Assembly (NCBI RefSeq): GCF_024713975.1 | Contig: NC_091095.1 | Location: 19,521,001-19,585,000 of the forward strand | Source: Paralichthys olivaceus | Taxonomy: Eukaryota; Chordata; Actinopteri; Pleuronectiformes; Paralichthyidae | Length of the DNA stretch: 64,000 nucleotides | Direction of reading: 5' to 3' | Part shown: piece by piece, positions 11,715 to 23,576 of the stretch | How positions within the stretch are numbered: the stretch's first letter is position 1 | Layout: every line of letters begins with the position of its first letter | Made by a program: the position numbers and the translations under genes | Notes under the pieces: model-generated | Seen by the model: only the letters and a program-made list of their open reading frames with translations | The model's database searches: none | What the model was told of the DNA's origin: nothing

Positions 11715-14700
11715 TCAGAGCAGCAGGTCTGTGACTGAAGGCAGCAGCTCGGCCAACTCCGACTCGACGTTGGCGATCTGAGTGACGGGGTTGCCACGGA
11801 GATCGAGGCACTTCAGCTTGGGGCAGGAGGCCAGCGGCTGAAGATCTGCTAGTGTCGAGATTTCTGTGGTTTTGGGTTAATGAAAAAGATTTCCTGCATG
11901 CTGGGGATGAATAATTTGAGTTGCAATGAATAGAAGGAGATATGAGTCAGATATTCCAAACGTGTAAAAGTAAGAGCCACATGTCAAATGTGACACTGAG
12001 ATATGAATTAATCTTTCTAAATACATAATTGGAATCCTAAATTTAGACAGGAATGTACTGAAACTGATTCAACTGTCATTAGAAGTAAGAAAAAACACTT
12101 GAACATAGTGTCAGTGTAAAAACCTGCGGACTTCATTAACTCCTCTTGTGTGTGTCAGGGGAAGTGAAGCATGAAGGGGAAGAATTGTGCATCGATAGTG
12201 TTATTAAGTGTCTTTTCCTATCTTAATTGAGCTGTTTTCTGTGTGAGATTGCAGAGCTGATTGTGTTGACTCGATCCATAGGTAAAGTTTCAGCTTAAAA
12301 ACTAATTATTTGTTCATTGAGCTGGTTGGTGCAGCAATTTTATAAACTCAGTAAACCCCATCCTAGTGTATAGTGTGTGTTCTGCACCACGCTCTTCACG
12401 CTGTCATGTCCTCGCAGTCCACCAGGGATGTTTTGCAGCGACGAGCCGTGCACACTCAGAGCTGATTCACACATTTCTTGAGTCACTAGTTCACTGCGAG
12501 GGCAGCATAGACATGTAATATAAAGTTGTGCGAACAGGACGTTCTCCAACAAACAGCCTCGAGAATCTGAATCTTTGATCTGAAAGGATACTGTTATTCT
12601 TCAAGGAGACTTCCTCCAGTTTAGGAAGATGATACAGACCCTCCAGGTTTTCTATGGAGTTGTTATCAGCCTCTAAGACCTGCAAGCGTGAAGATGTCAT
12701 GTCATTGCAGGAAAATCAATGAATATGAATCTTTCCTGCTGTTATCTAACAAGCGTAGGACACACAAACGAAGAAAAGAAACTGGGTAGAAGAGACGATT
12801 TGATTATCACCTCGAGACACTGCAACATAGCGAACTGGGGAGGCAACCGCTGCAGCTGATTCGACGACAGATTGATATGGGTGACCAGTAACAACTGGTC
12901 GAGGTGGCACAAAGTGGTCAGATTCTGTTAAAATACAAAATACAGGAGGTTCAGGATAACGTCACTTCGGGTCACTCTAAAATATGACTTGTCATTATTC
13001 TCAACCTTGTCCGAGATGCTGAAGACGCGCACTTCAGCATACTCCATTTTCATGATGGTGTTTTCAATCATGAACTTGCTGCACAGGTCACTGTAATACT
13101 CGGAGCGCATGGAATCCACTTCCTGCAGGAGGAAACAAAAACATCTTTCAGTCAGTCATCAGCTTTTTTCCCAGCTCAGTACCACAGACTGCACAGGGGT
13201 GGTGCTCACTCTCAGTGTTTGGAAATGATCAAGTGTCTCCTTCTCGTATCCCAGAGGGTCTAGCGCCCTCATCAGGAGGATAATGGTCAGTAAGCACCCT
13301 GTGTGGAGGAGAGTGGATCAATGGCAACGTGAAAACAGCAAATTACAGTATTTTGTATTTAGTGTTGAAGACTTAATGGATTTAAAAGCACTTACACTTA
13401 TTGAGCGGCTCCAGTTCTTGTAGCTGATTGCATGAGTGTAGCTCTGACTGTAACACAGAGGTCTTCTCTACTGACAGCTCACTTCTAAAGAGAAACAACT
13501 CACTCAGATCTTACTACTTCACAAAAATAAAGATAGACGATCTGGTGCTAAGACTTTACCTAAAGAGTTCCTGATCCGTAGCAGAGTCCCGACAATAACT
13601 CTCAGTTCGACCTGAGGGAGTTAAAATACTGAGACTTCAAGAAAGCTTTGGGAAATAAAGTATATATTTCTAATCCAGGCACTGATGGAGGAAGATATTA
13701 AAATATAAACCATATGTCTGACCTGTGTAGAGAGCACAGTCTCTGTGAGTGGGTTTTTCAGTCCAGTGCACGGTCAGATTGTGTTCGTTGGTGATGTCAC
13801 TTATCGTTCCAGGAGGAAGATCACAAATCTGTGCCAGTGTTAAGGTTAAAAAAAAACTGAAGATTGTTTCACAAGTTAACAGTAGGAGTTTCTTTCCAAA
13901 ACCAATTACCCCCTTAAAAAACTTATATAATGTCACATTGTGAATGGAATGACTAAATATTCATTTAAACTTTATCATAACAGTAAAGTAGACTTTAACC
14001 AGTAACATCACAACTGAACAATAACTTTCATTTTGAAATTAAAATTACAATTACACATTTCGAGAGTAAATAATGAGATTTTGCCAAAGAGAGAAGTAAA
14101 GGTAAGAAACGTTTAAGATGGACTGAAGGGTGTGGCCACAGTCTAATCTGAAAAAAAAAGCATTTATGTGAAACTATGAAAGAAAAGAACTATGAATGAA
14201 CAGATGAAATAGCAGCTGATGAGCTTGCATGTCAATAGATCCATTTCCATCAAAACAGAATGAACTGTGATGAAAAACATATGTAAGTATTACAACCCAC
14301 TTTCCTAAATTAACTGTAGAAAGTATGTTTCTTAAACACATGTTATTTTTGAAAGCAGAATCACTCTTGTTTTTTTTCCATTTTGGAATGACACCAACAT
14401 TTTTTCTGTCTCCCTCCAACACACAGCTCATCCTCTGAGTTCAGACACAAAGCGTCCTCCTGCAGCTGTGAGGACTTGTTCTGATCGACATTTCGGAACA
14501 AGATTCCCCCTAAAATGCATTTTCTCCCGCTGTCTCTCTGAATACACTGTGTTGTCTGTGTCACGGTACACTGACAAGACATGACAAAACCCCAGACATC
14601 ATCTCGAGGCAACAACAAACACACCGGTACACTTGTGGTGCACATACACAGCATGTTTTCAGTTTATGGTATTTGTAAAATGAACAGAACTGAATGTTAT

Positions 14701-17700
14701 AATAGTGGCACACGGTGACAGTCAGCATTAATACCTGTGGAGGTAACCTGTCAAATCTCTGTCAAACAAGAAAAGGATACCCAGACAGGGCTGTGTTTAA
14801 AGCGGGGGTGCACACTCCTCCACTCCACTCTTTGGGGCTGACCGTCAAGGACCAGCAGCAGACCCACCGACAGCGCCTGACAAACAGAAGCGCAGGGAGG
14901 AAGGTTTGTGAATCCCAGCGGGCACCACATGTACATGACACCACTTTATTTCTCCTCAATACAAGTTTGTGTTCAGGAAACTCTCCACACAGAGCACAAC
15001 AGCAAATATCAGGCCTCATGTAAGAATGTTTTCATCTTCTTATCCTCAACTTTTTTCTTTAAAAAATGTTCATGAGGTGTGTTCCTGAGATCATTACGAT
15101 CGCAACCCCCCCCCCCCCAAAAAAGGATAAAGATACTTGTTCCAGTTTCATTCACAATGAAAACATATGGGGGGGGTGAAACATACCCTTTACATGTGTT
15201 GTATATACCTCAATCAGACAATAATGAGTTTGTGACATTTCATGACAATTTCATGACAATTTCATGACATTCTTCGACAACATACATAAATAAGCTGTAG
15301 ATCACATCCCCAATCTTATTGTCGGAAAAAAGGTGAATGCATTACTAAAATATCTATATGAGCTTTCATTCGTGTCTTTAGACGCAGAGATACGTTAAAG
15401 AACTATGAATGATTGAAACTCATCACATGACATGGAATAGTTTTCTTCAGTTTGTCTCTGACAGGTGTGAAAACAATACCCTACTTGATCTGCTACACTC
15501 AAGTAAAAATACCACATGGTAAAATTAGAAAACCGGCCAGCGACAGTCATGTGACAGTCATAAAGATATTAGACGGGATAATACTATACCCTACTGAGGG
15601 TGATACTGGATAGTGATATGCACGATGACCTGAAGCCAGCTTTTGAAGTGAGAACAAATCCCATGTAAATACCTACATTTTCATGATCTGAATATACCAG
15701 AGTCATAGTATAATGGCACTCAGTAGAGCATGTATGTCTGCCAAGTCCCAATAGTCCTCTTAAATTCAATCCAGCTGTACCAAATTTCACACACTCAGAT
15801 ATGAGTCATCTATATGTGGCTGATTTTTCCATGAATTATTTCCCTGGGAAATCAGTGACAATCATGAACCACACAATGTTAAAGAAAGTGAATGAAAATC
15901 ACTGGATCTGCATCTAATGGGTTCTTTCCTGACCCAGACTGCTTCCTTCCACCAAGTTTTGTGGTAGTCCATAGAGTAGTTCTTACCTCATCTTGCTAAC
16001 ATACAATCAAACCATAAAAAAACAGGAAGGTGTGAAAGCAACCTCCTTGGCGAAGGTAAGATTCAGTACAGGAAGTTCATTCTACATTAAATTGTATCAT
16101 TTCATGACTCACACTATAAGTCTGGACCATTAGGGCATTTGAATCTAAAAGAAAACTGTAAATACAAGAAGACAGAGATGTTCTAAATCACTTCCACATG
16201 CCCCTTCAGAACAAATATCGTCAGACAACTGTCTCTCTCAGAGTAACTGTTGATCACTTGTGATTATTTTGACCAAAGATGTCAAGAATTGTTTCCTTCT
16301 AGAAAATATCCACTTGAAATGTAAACCATAACCAAATATAACGTTTGCATAAATAAACATACTCACATTAACAGGCCTGGAGAAGGCAACAGCTACTCTC
16401 TCATCATCCCGACTGACGTACACGCAGCTTATCATCTCCTCACGTTCGGCTGCAAAGACACAGAAACTGTTTGATAAATGTTCCTGATCAAGCACATAAC
16501 TGTAAGTACAGGTAGACTGCTTTGTACTTTAATCCATATTTGTACAAGTAGACACAATTTCAGACATAAATACCTCTGCCTAGCAACCACCGATAATAGA
16601 ACCAAGCACTCTGGTCATTGGGGTCGGTGAAGAAAGCGTTTTGTACAAGTTCATATTCTGAAATGAAAAATAAATAAATAAGAGCAGTTAGATGCTGAGT
16701 GTGTTTGATTGCACATCAGACATCACATACAAAGTGCTGCTATCTACAGTCATTGTAAATCCTCAAAATGCCCACTTCTGTTGCCATTGTTGTCACGCTT
16801 ACCTTTGAGCAGCTGCTCTTCACAGACGCGATGGGAGTGGGTTTGCGGAGAAGGTGGCGGGGAGGTCTGAGGGGGCTTGTGGCACGGTGACGAGTGCTCA
16901 GGAGACACCGGGTGGAGGAGCGGCAGCAAGGTGCTGCGGTAGTGCCAGCTGGAGTAGTTGGAAAAGTTAGAGCCGATGAGACGATCGGTGAACTGCAACT
17001 CCTGATCCACAGGTACGCCAGACATCTTCACAACCATCCTGCGATAATCCCAACAATGGACTGGTCCAAAAAAGAGAATATGGTGCAATAGAGCATTTAA
17101 AGCATGGAAATATGTCAGGATGTAACATAAAATACATTTAGAAAGTATTCAAACATGTTTCACATTTTGTTATGTTCTAGCCTTTTGCTAAAATTGTTTA
17201 TATTGTGTTTTCCCCTCATCAATCTTCACACAACATGACAAAGCAAAGATGTGGTTTTGGAAATGTTGGCAAAGAAAATACTGAAATATCACATTGATAT
17301 CTGAGTCTTTACTAAGTACTTAATTGAAGTGCCTTTGGCAAAGAGTCTTCTCGGGTGATTAGCTTTACACTATTTGAGACTGCAACTTGACAAAATGTGG
17401 AGAAAGTGATAGAGACTGAATACCCTTTGAATCGCTGAATCTGTATAAACCGACTTTTTCTTCTCCTTTACTCACAGTTGCGGTCGTCCAGGCTGAGGCA
17501 GCGATCACACAGGCTCAGCTCTCTGACCCAATCCGGTCGAGGCAAGCGGACCGAGACCCACGCTCTGTGGTACCAACTGCCGTACGACTTCGGGTTTATC
17601 TTCAGACAAGACTCTAAAAACGACAACTCGGCCTCGCAAATCTTTTGCACTTCATCCTCGTCCCTGGAGAGGACATCGAGAAACAAAACCATTATTCTCC

Positions 17701-19225
17701 TGTAAAATCTGAGATTAATATTTACCCATCAAAAGGTGTCAAATATTAAAGTCTGAATCTACAAGTGACGGAATAACTGGTAGTGACTTTACTTCACAGT
17801 CTCCAGGTGCATTAAGATTTCTCTTCTGTAGTTCCAGAGGGTTGCAAAGTCTGGGTTGGATGACAGCAGCTGCTGGGTCAGCTGGAGAGCTTCATCATCC
17901 CAAATACCCTCCTTCCTCTGTCACACAGGAGAAAGTGAGGATGTGAGGAAAATAAGCAGAGGCAGAAAATCAGGGAAAGGACAAAAGCGAAATGAGCACA
18001 AGAAAAAACAAACAGCTGAAACAATAATAGATCCTGCTCAGTCAGTGAAACTACAATTTTACTATTCGTTTTTCTTGTGGTAAACAAATGTGTGAATCAG
18101 CTCCAAGCCCACTTGTTCTCTCATGTCAAAGATATACTGTATCATGTTTCATTTAAAAAGGTTTAGTACCTTTCAGAAACAGCTGTGGAAAACTGTAGTT
18201 TTTGGGCAAACATTACTCAAAGAGGAGTAATAATACATTAATAAGGACTAACTGAGCTGATTAGTTAGAATGAACTGGGGACTGAAGCAACAATAATCCA
18301 CAGAGCCCATGGTCTTTGTAACAATAATGTGGTGGTAAGATATATCAAGCTTTAACTATGCAGACAATTTGGTCCAGATATTCTGTGGACTTTCACATAA
18401 GAAGAACGGAGTAGGAGATTGTTCGGCTCAGAGATGTGCACAGCAACAGGAGACAGGATATGATATAAATTATGTTGTGGAAATCCTTTGTTTTTCCACA
18501 TCGACACTGGCATCAGGCCTTATCACCAAAGGCTCTCAAATCTCATTGTCTTTCCAAGTTATCATCTTCCTCTGCGTCTTCTACGTTTATATCTCCTGTT
18601 TTCATCCTGATATATTTCTATTCTTTTTCTTGTTTGTTCCGTCACATGTCGGAAATGTCATCAACACTGAATTCTTCAGACATTATTTTCACATGGGCTT
18701 ACTCTGTAATTCCCCAGACAATAACCAGGGGGCTGGCATGAAAAAGTGTCTGTAACTGACCCAGACATTTGTGTTCTCACATACAGCCCCCTCGGATAAA
18801 TTCAGAAGACAGACCGGAGTTCGAAAGCAGCTTTACAACTGGTTTTGATCTTTTCACTTGAATTGTTGACAGTGAGAAAAACTGAATTTTACCAACCTCT
18901 GGGGGAAACAACTAATATTACATCTAACATAACATTTCTCATGAAGAATCTGTTAAGAGTGAATAAAACAGACCTTAGAAAAACAGGCGTCTCGTGCGGC
19001 CACGTAAACCTTCAGCTTCTTCTCTCGCTCCTTTCTTTTCTCCTCCTCCTGCTGGGCTGTAGATTTGATCTTCAGTCGTCCGTGCTGTTAAGAGAAAAAG
19101 CAGTGAGAGGTGGGTTCAGCTGGCACAGGTTAGTCTGCTGCTGGGAGGTTCGACCGAATCATTCATTACACCATATACAATGTGTTCCAACATGCTAATG
19201 AATAAATGATACACGTTCTTACCAT
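11715..19225 (-). CDS. rabggta: Rab geranylgeranyltransferase (RabGGTase, GGTase II) alpha subunit, complete, 583 aa, 16 exons
   Basis: Alpha subunit of the cytosolic enzyme that, with the beta subunit and Rab escort protein, attaches geranylgeranyl groups to C-terminal cysteines of Rab GTPases. Exons: 19225-19223, 19084-18974, 17917-17793, 17663-17476, 17060-16803, 16657-16574, 16449-16367, 14876-14781, 13828-13723, 13611-13560, 13484-13396, 13298-13210, 13122-13006, 12924-12811, 12679-12592, 11863-11715. All junctions are GT-AG and in phase; the total is 1752 nt. The protein starts MHGRLKIK. His2 is the residue known in mammals to reach the catalytic zinc of the beta subunit. Prenyltransferase alpha repeats run about 44-270 ([45 protein letters not shown]). 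An Ig-like insert follows at about 275-370, then leucine-rich repeats at about 465-575 ([25 protein letters not shown]). Human RABGGTA is 567 aa; the extra length is largely a Pro/Ser-rich loop at residues 193-220. Exon 1 contributes only the ATG. Confidence 0.97.
15870..16080 (-). repeat. Dispersed fish repeat, reverse copy in rabggta intron 7
   Basis: The plus-strand text 'ggttctttcctgacccagac' and 'ccttccaccaagttttgtgg' is the reverse complement of the modules in the 9250 copy. Confidence 0.6.
18535..18850 (+). repeat. Dispersed repeat ('accagggggctggca' family), copy 2, in rabggta intron 2
   Basis: Shares 'ttcacatgggctta', 'accagggggctggca' and the downstream 'gcagctttaca' with a copy at about 1645-1975 and, more weakly, with one at about 52345-52600. 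Class unknown. Confidence 0.6.
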
Positions 19226-19282
19226 GTTCTCAGTTTGTGAGGGTTACTTCTGCAGAAAGGTCAGGCCTGGAATCGTTTACAT

Positions 19283-19283
<1 letters not shown>

Positions 19284-19334
<51 letters not shown>
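19284..19334. repeat. (CA)n microsatellite
   Basis: Uninterrupted AC/CA run of about 51 bases just upstream of rabggta exon 1. Confidence 0.97.
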
Positions 19335-19337
<3 letters not shown>

Positions 19338-19664
19338 ATGACAATTCAATATGATGAGCTCAGCATCACCCTGTGTTCAGTCTCAACCCAACACACAGGC
19401 TGAGTGTGAAGTTAGCTTGCTAATTAGCTCCGTGGTGGTCAGCAGGCACCACAGGGCTGGGCTCATTCAAAGACACAACAGTGACCAGCGGTGGAGAACA
19501 TGTATGATGACAAATAGAACCCATCACATGACAGACACAACATGTCTGCTTACAGACAAACACCGAGCGACGCACTGCTCATCGTGTGACACACGCACCT
19601 GATTCTCTGCGTGGCTTGTTGTTGGTTTTCAGACAACTGATTCATGACAACTACAAATGTTCCT

Positions 19665-19690
19665 CTTCCGGCTCTAGAGATCTACGTCAC
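19665..19690 (-). promoter_or_regulatory. Candidate rabggta promoter elements (ETS and CRE-like)
   Basis: CTTCCGG (19665-19671, an ETS-type core) and TACGTCAC (19683-19690, a CRE-like half site) stand 12 bases apart in a locally CpG-containing stretch about 440-465 bp upstream of the start codon. This pairing is typical of TATA-less housekeeping promoters. No transcript start was mapped. Confidence 0.4.
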
Positions 19691-20879
19691 TGAGCGTCGC
19701 CCGCTGCCGCTGACACCCGTGGAGGCGTGTGGCCCTCTAGTGGTGGTAGCGACAAACAGCAGCAGCAACGCACAAAACGAGAACACGTTTCTTATTTTAT
19801 GATATTCACTTGCAAACAATGCAGATAAATATATAAATACATCAGATTGATTACTATAAATTAAAATAGTTTAGAGGCCAACAATAATTAGCTTCAAGAC
19901 TCTTTTTCTCTGTATATGAACACTGTAATTAGAGGCTGTGTTTTCATATACAGTATTTATGCATGAACATGGACACATGTGTGTAACAGAAGGTCTTGGT
20001 CCATGCATTCAATCCAAAACTCAGAGAAAAGATAGAAAATGAGTTGACAGGTGGAGAAGATGGAGAATAACCTCATCTGTTCCTCTTTGATTGCTTCAGT
20101 AGTGTCAAACTAAGGGAAGCACATCCACCAATGTGATGTATCAACAGAGTTATTCACTTTCACCCAAATATCCCTGCAAAGACCAACAAGAGCGCTGTTC
20201 TTTTCCTGTCGTCTTGCTCTTTGATTCACTAGAGGACGTCAAAGGTTTTCCCAAAAGAATTAACCTCACAAGATAATACTCAAGCTTGTTATGGTCCACA
20301 GTGGATAAGCAGCGTTTCCACACCACAGAGTGCAATGCAAATTAAAATATGTTCAAATTCAATTAAGTTTAATTAAGTTGAACAGAGATTCCCTCCCTTA
20401 ATTTCAAGCTACTGTTTATCCACAGACAAATTGTCAAACTAATTAAAAAATCCAAATTTTTCAGGTTTGAATGAATGGAAGTGGATGGTACATGGACCAA
20501 ACTGAAAAGTCAAAATAAATCAATTCAAACATCTGTCCATCCTGGGAGAGGGATCCTTCACATGTTTCTTTCTCTGAGATTTCTACATTTTTTCCCATGT
20601 TTGAGAATTTTTGGTAGTTTTTTCTTCCTCTTGTTGAGGGTTAAAGACAAAGGATGTCACTCCCTGTTAAGCCCGATGAGACAAATTGGAATTTGTGAAC
20701 ATTGGCTATAAAAATAACATTTTATTGATTGATTGACATGAGACTGATACTTAATCTTCTCATCCAACTTTAAGCAAGAGAGCGGGTGAGCAAAATGTCA
20801 AACTAAAGCCCGTAGACAGTGATAGAGGATCACATAATATAGGAAGTGTGTGTTTGAGGACATGAATGTCACACTCACC

Positions 20880-21650
20880 TAGAATCAGTGTCTTTATTTG
20901 TTGCCGTTGTTCCTTGACCCTCATCTGTCACTTTTCCCTCTCAGCCACCTCTCGTTTCTTCTCTTTATTGATGGTGAAAGTCTGTTCATCTACCTCACAC
21001 TAACTGTCTGTGATATGACACAACATTTCATCTGTCTTCTTCAGCAGCTCTGAGGCCTGAGATGAATCGTTTTTGTCCTTGTTATTAAACACGTGATAAC
21101 TGTTCCCCGGGGCAGCGCGGTGGTGTGGTGGTTAGCACTGTTGCCTCACAGCAAGAAGGTTCAAATCCCAGTCCCGTTTCAGCATGTGTTTTTTCTACGT
21201 ACATTGCAGCTTAACCCCCCAGTCTAAAGACATTCCGAATGGAGTTAGGGTAATTGGAGAATCTAAATTGACTTTAGGTGCAGAATGTGTGAGTGAAGCC
21301 TGGTTGTACCCCGTGTCTCGCCCATTGTCATCTGCTAAAAGGTGAACAGCATCATGTTATATCTCCTAACCTGCTCCCCGAGGAGTTTCATATGATCCTC
21401 CATGGTCCCCCTCTGTCCTCACAGACAAAACTGAATCTGAAAGCATTACAAGGAGAAAAACCTGCACTTCTTCCTGATCCTCCATCCTGATCCTCCATCT
21501 TGCCCTCCACTATTTCACAGACAGAGCTTTTCTGGTTCTCAAGCTTTTCCTTTCTCGCTTTGCAACTCTTGCTGGCCCAGCTCCCTCCAGTCAGGATGAA
21601 TCTGACCTCCGGCACCGTTTCTTCTCCGAAGAGCAAATGAAACCTTGACC
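20880..21650 (-). pseudogene. GIMAP (AIG1-type GTPase) pseudogene, split by a SINE-like insertion
   Basis: Pieces of a teleost GIMAP GTPase are legible on the minus strand but in different frames. Near 21600, VPEVRFILTGGSWASKS stands where the P-loop strand and G1 motif should be. At about 21460-21420 another frame gives VQVFLLVMLSDSVLS, the 'HVFLLV' strand of the family. At about 21415-21338 a third frame gives TMEDHMKLLGEQVRRYNMMLFTF. After the insertion (about 21335-21111) the homology resumes with GNSYHVFNNKD and SELLKKTDEMLCHITDS, followed by a stop, then a charged EKKREVAEREK stretch with another stop near 20880-20960. Frameshifts, at least two stops and the insertion make it non-functional. 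GIMAPs are immune-associated GTPases expanded in fish. Family assignment rests on recognised motifs, not an alignment. Confidence 0.75.
21111..21335 (+). mobile_element. tRNA-derived SINE-like element inside the GIMAP pseudogene
   Basis: The left part 'gtggtgtggtggttagcact' resembles a tRNA A box and 'ggttcaaatcc' (21159-21169) a B box, with spacing of the pol III type. The rest (about 21210-21335) runs through 'ctaaattgactttaggtg' and 'gtaccccgtgtctcgccc', familiar from a common teleost repeat. A second copy with the same head lies at about 32810-33000. Confidence 0.7.
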
Positions 21651-21699
21651 TGCAGAAATAAAAAATGTCAGTTATAGTATCATGTTTCAACTTTGTAAA

Positions 21700-23366
21700 A
21701 CACTTTCACTGGCTTGATGATGATGCATTTTGTTATAATGTGAAAACTTTCACAGTCAGATAATACAATCTGTCATTTAAGGGGAGAAGATCAGCAAACT
21801 ACAGTGACAAGGTTTCCACACCCAACGTCTCCCTCGCTTCAGATGACTGACATGAGAGGAGAGCACTTCTTAACTTGTGCTTTTTATGTCCTCTAGCGCT
21901 TTTGTGAGAAATTATTTTTAACTCTATTAATCATCTGCTATTCGTGGTCTGAAGAATAACAGACACAAGGGGGAACATTTTTAGAATGACCCTGAACTAC
22001 AACAAACAAGTTTTGAGGCAGATTGAAAGAAGCTACAGGGAAAGATGTTGCAACAGAATCAGCTGAGAATGACTCACGAACTCCCACTGTCATTTATGCT
22101 GTGTGATTAAAAAACATGCAACTGAAACAAAAAATGTGACGAGACAATTAAAAGACCTTTCAGACTTACATACAGTTCAGTGCTATAAAACAACCAACTA
22201 CTTCAGGTTTGGTTCTGACATGGCCCTTTGCTGCATGTCTTTGCCAATATCTGTTTCCATATCATGCTTGTATGTGGTCAAGGACAAATGCCCCAAAGAA
22301 TGTAAATAAAAAAATCAAACAATAAAAAACTAGAGCATCAGAAGCTAAAATTCTTAGTTTCACAAAATGTTTGCATGGATTATTCGTAATTATATTTATT
22401 CATGCCTTTGTCAAGAAACTTGACAAATTAAAGTTTGTTTCTCTGGTAACTGAGACCAAATGTTTTCCTCAAAACCCAAAAAATGTTTTATCAGAAAAGT
22501 AAAATATTACTGTATGAATTTATACTGTGTGCATAAATAGAGATGTTGTCTCTGACACAACCAATGTTCTCAACATTATTAGCTACTTTTATTCTATCTC
22601 ATCTTTTACCTCTTGCTTATTAAAACAAGTGGGAAAAACTATTCTCCCCAGGTTCCTTTTCATCCTCCAATGTAAAAAAATGAAAAACTGTATATAAAAT
22701 CAAATGCACTAAATTACAGCCAAAGATATGCTGGATTCTCAAGACATGTATTTATTTTACAGTAATGTGCTTCATTTAAATCACAGTGTATTCAAAGAGG
22801 ATTTATGCTGTGTGTCATGCATCATAATTATCTTGACAGATACATAATGGTTTTGGGTTGCTCTATAAAAATGTATCATTTAAATCCAGAGCCTAAATTA
22901 GCAAAGTAAATTGTGAAATTATAAATCTCTATTTCACTCAATCAGCTCAATGGAAATAGTTTATTATGTGCGGGTGAAGTATTTGTGGTTGTTTTGTGTC
23001 TCTTTGTAGTCATTTTTCTCTCTTGCTGCATTTCTTGTTTCTAGTACTTTTGTGTGTCCTCATTTAGTTTTTTGTCTCTCTGCAGTCATTACATGTCACT
23101 TCAGAGTTGAGTTGTGTCTCTTTGTATTTGTTTTGCCTGATTGCAGTTGATCTGTGTCACTTTTTGTTTGTTTTGTATCAGTTGTTTAGTGTTTCTTGGC
23201 AACAAAAAATAATGATTTAAATGGTTTTATATAATAAAATACAATTAATAAAATAATTTAGAACTGTAAATAATATTAATAATTACATAATTAGATATAA
23301 CAAATAATATAATCTGTTTTAAAATATGACAAATGAAACTTTATTGAAATTTTGAAGATTGACATT
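21700..23366. other. AT-rich spacer, nothing recognised
   Basis: Between the GIMAP remnant and the 3' end of the Fc-receptor-like gene I see only AT-rich sequence with T/TG-rich low-complexity text near 22980-23200 (repeated 'tttgtgtctctttg'). No exon or structured RNA was recognised. Confidence 0.5.
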
Positions 23367-23372
23367 TTTATT
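23367..23372 (-). other. Poly(A) signal of the Fc-receptor-like gene
   Basis: AATAAA on the minus strand about 205 nt after the stop codon at 23577. Confidence 0.6.
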
Positions 23373-23576
23373 GGAAGCTATACAATTTGTACCATAAGCA
23401 AACACATTCATCTTTATAAAACATCAGCAGCACATTATTGACATGTGACCATCAAATAGTACAAATTGTTTGTGTATCTGAAGAAGCAGCACTGACTGAG
23501 CTCTCTCATAGGTTTGATACCATAGTTAATACTTCTCTGTGCTTCACAAGAGAGTTTCCCTTCCAGTGCCGCAGTA

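Noticed and set aside
14715..15023. 102-aa plus-strand frame
   Set aside because: It is antisense to rabggta exon 8, whose minus-strand frame ([13 protein letters not shown]) matches the family.
21111..21180. Functional tRNA gene
   Set aside because: Only A- and B-box-like words are present; no cloverleaf can be drawn, and the text continues into a known type of interspersed repeat.
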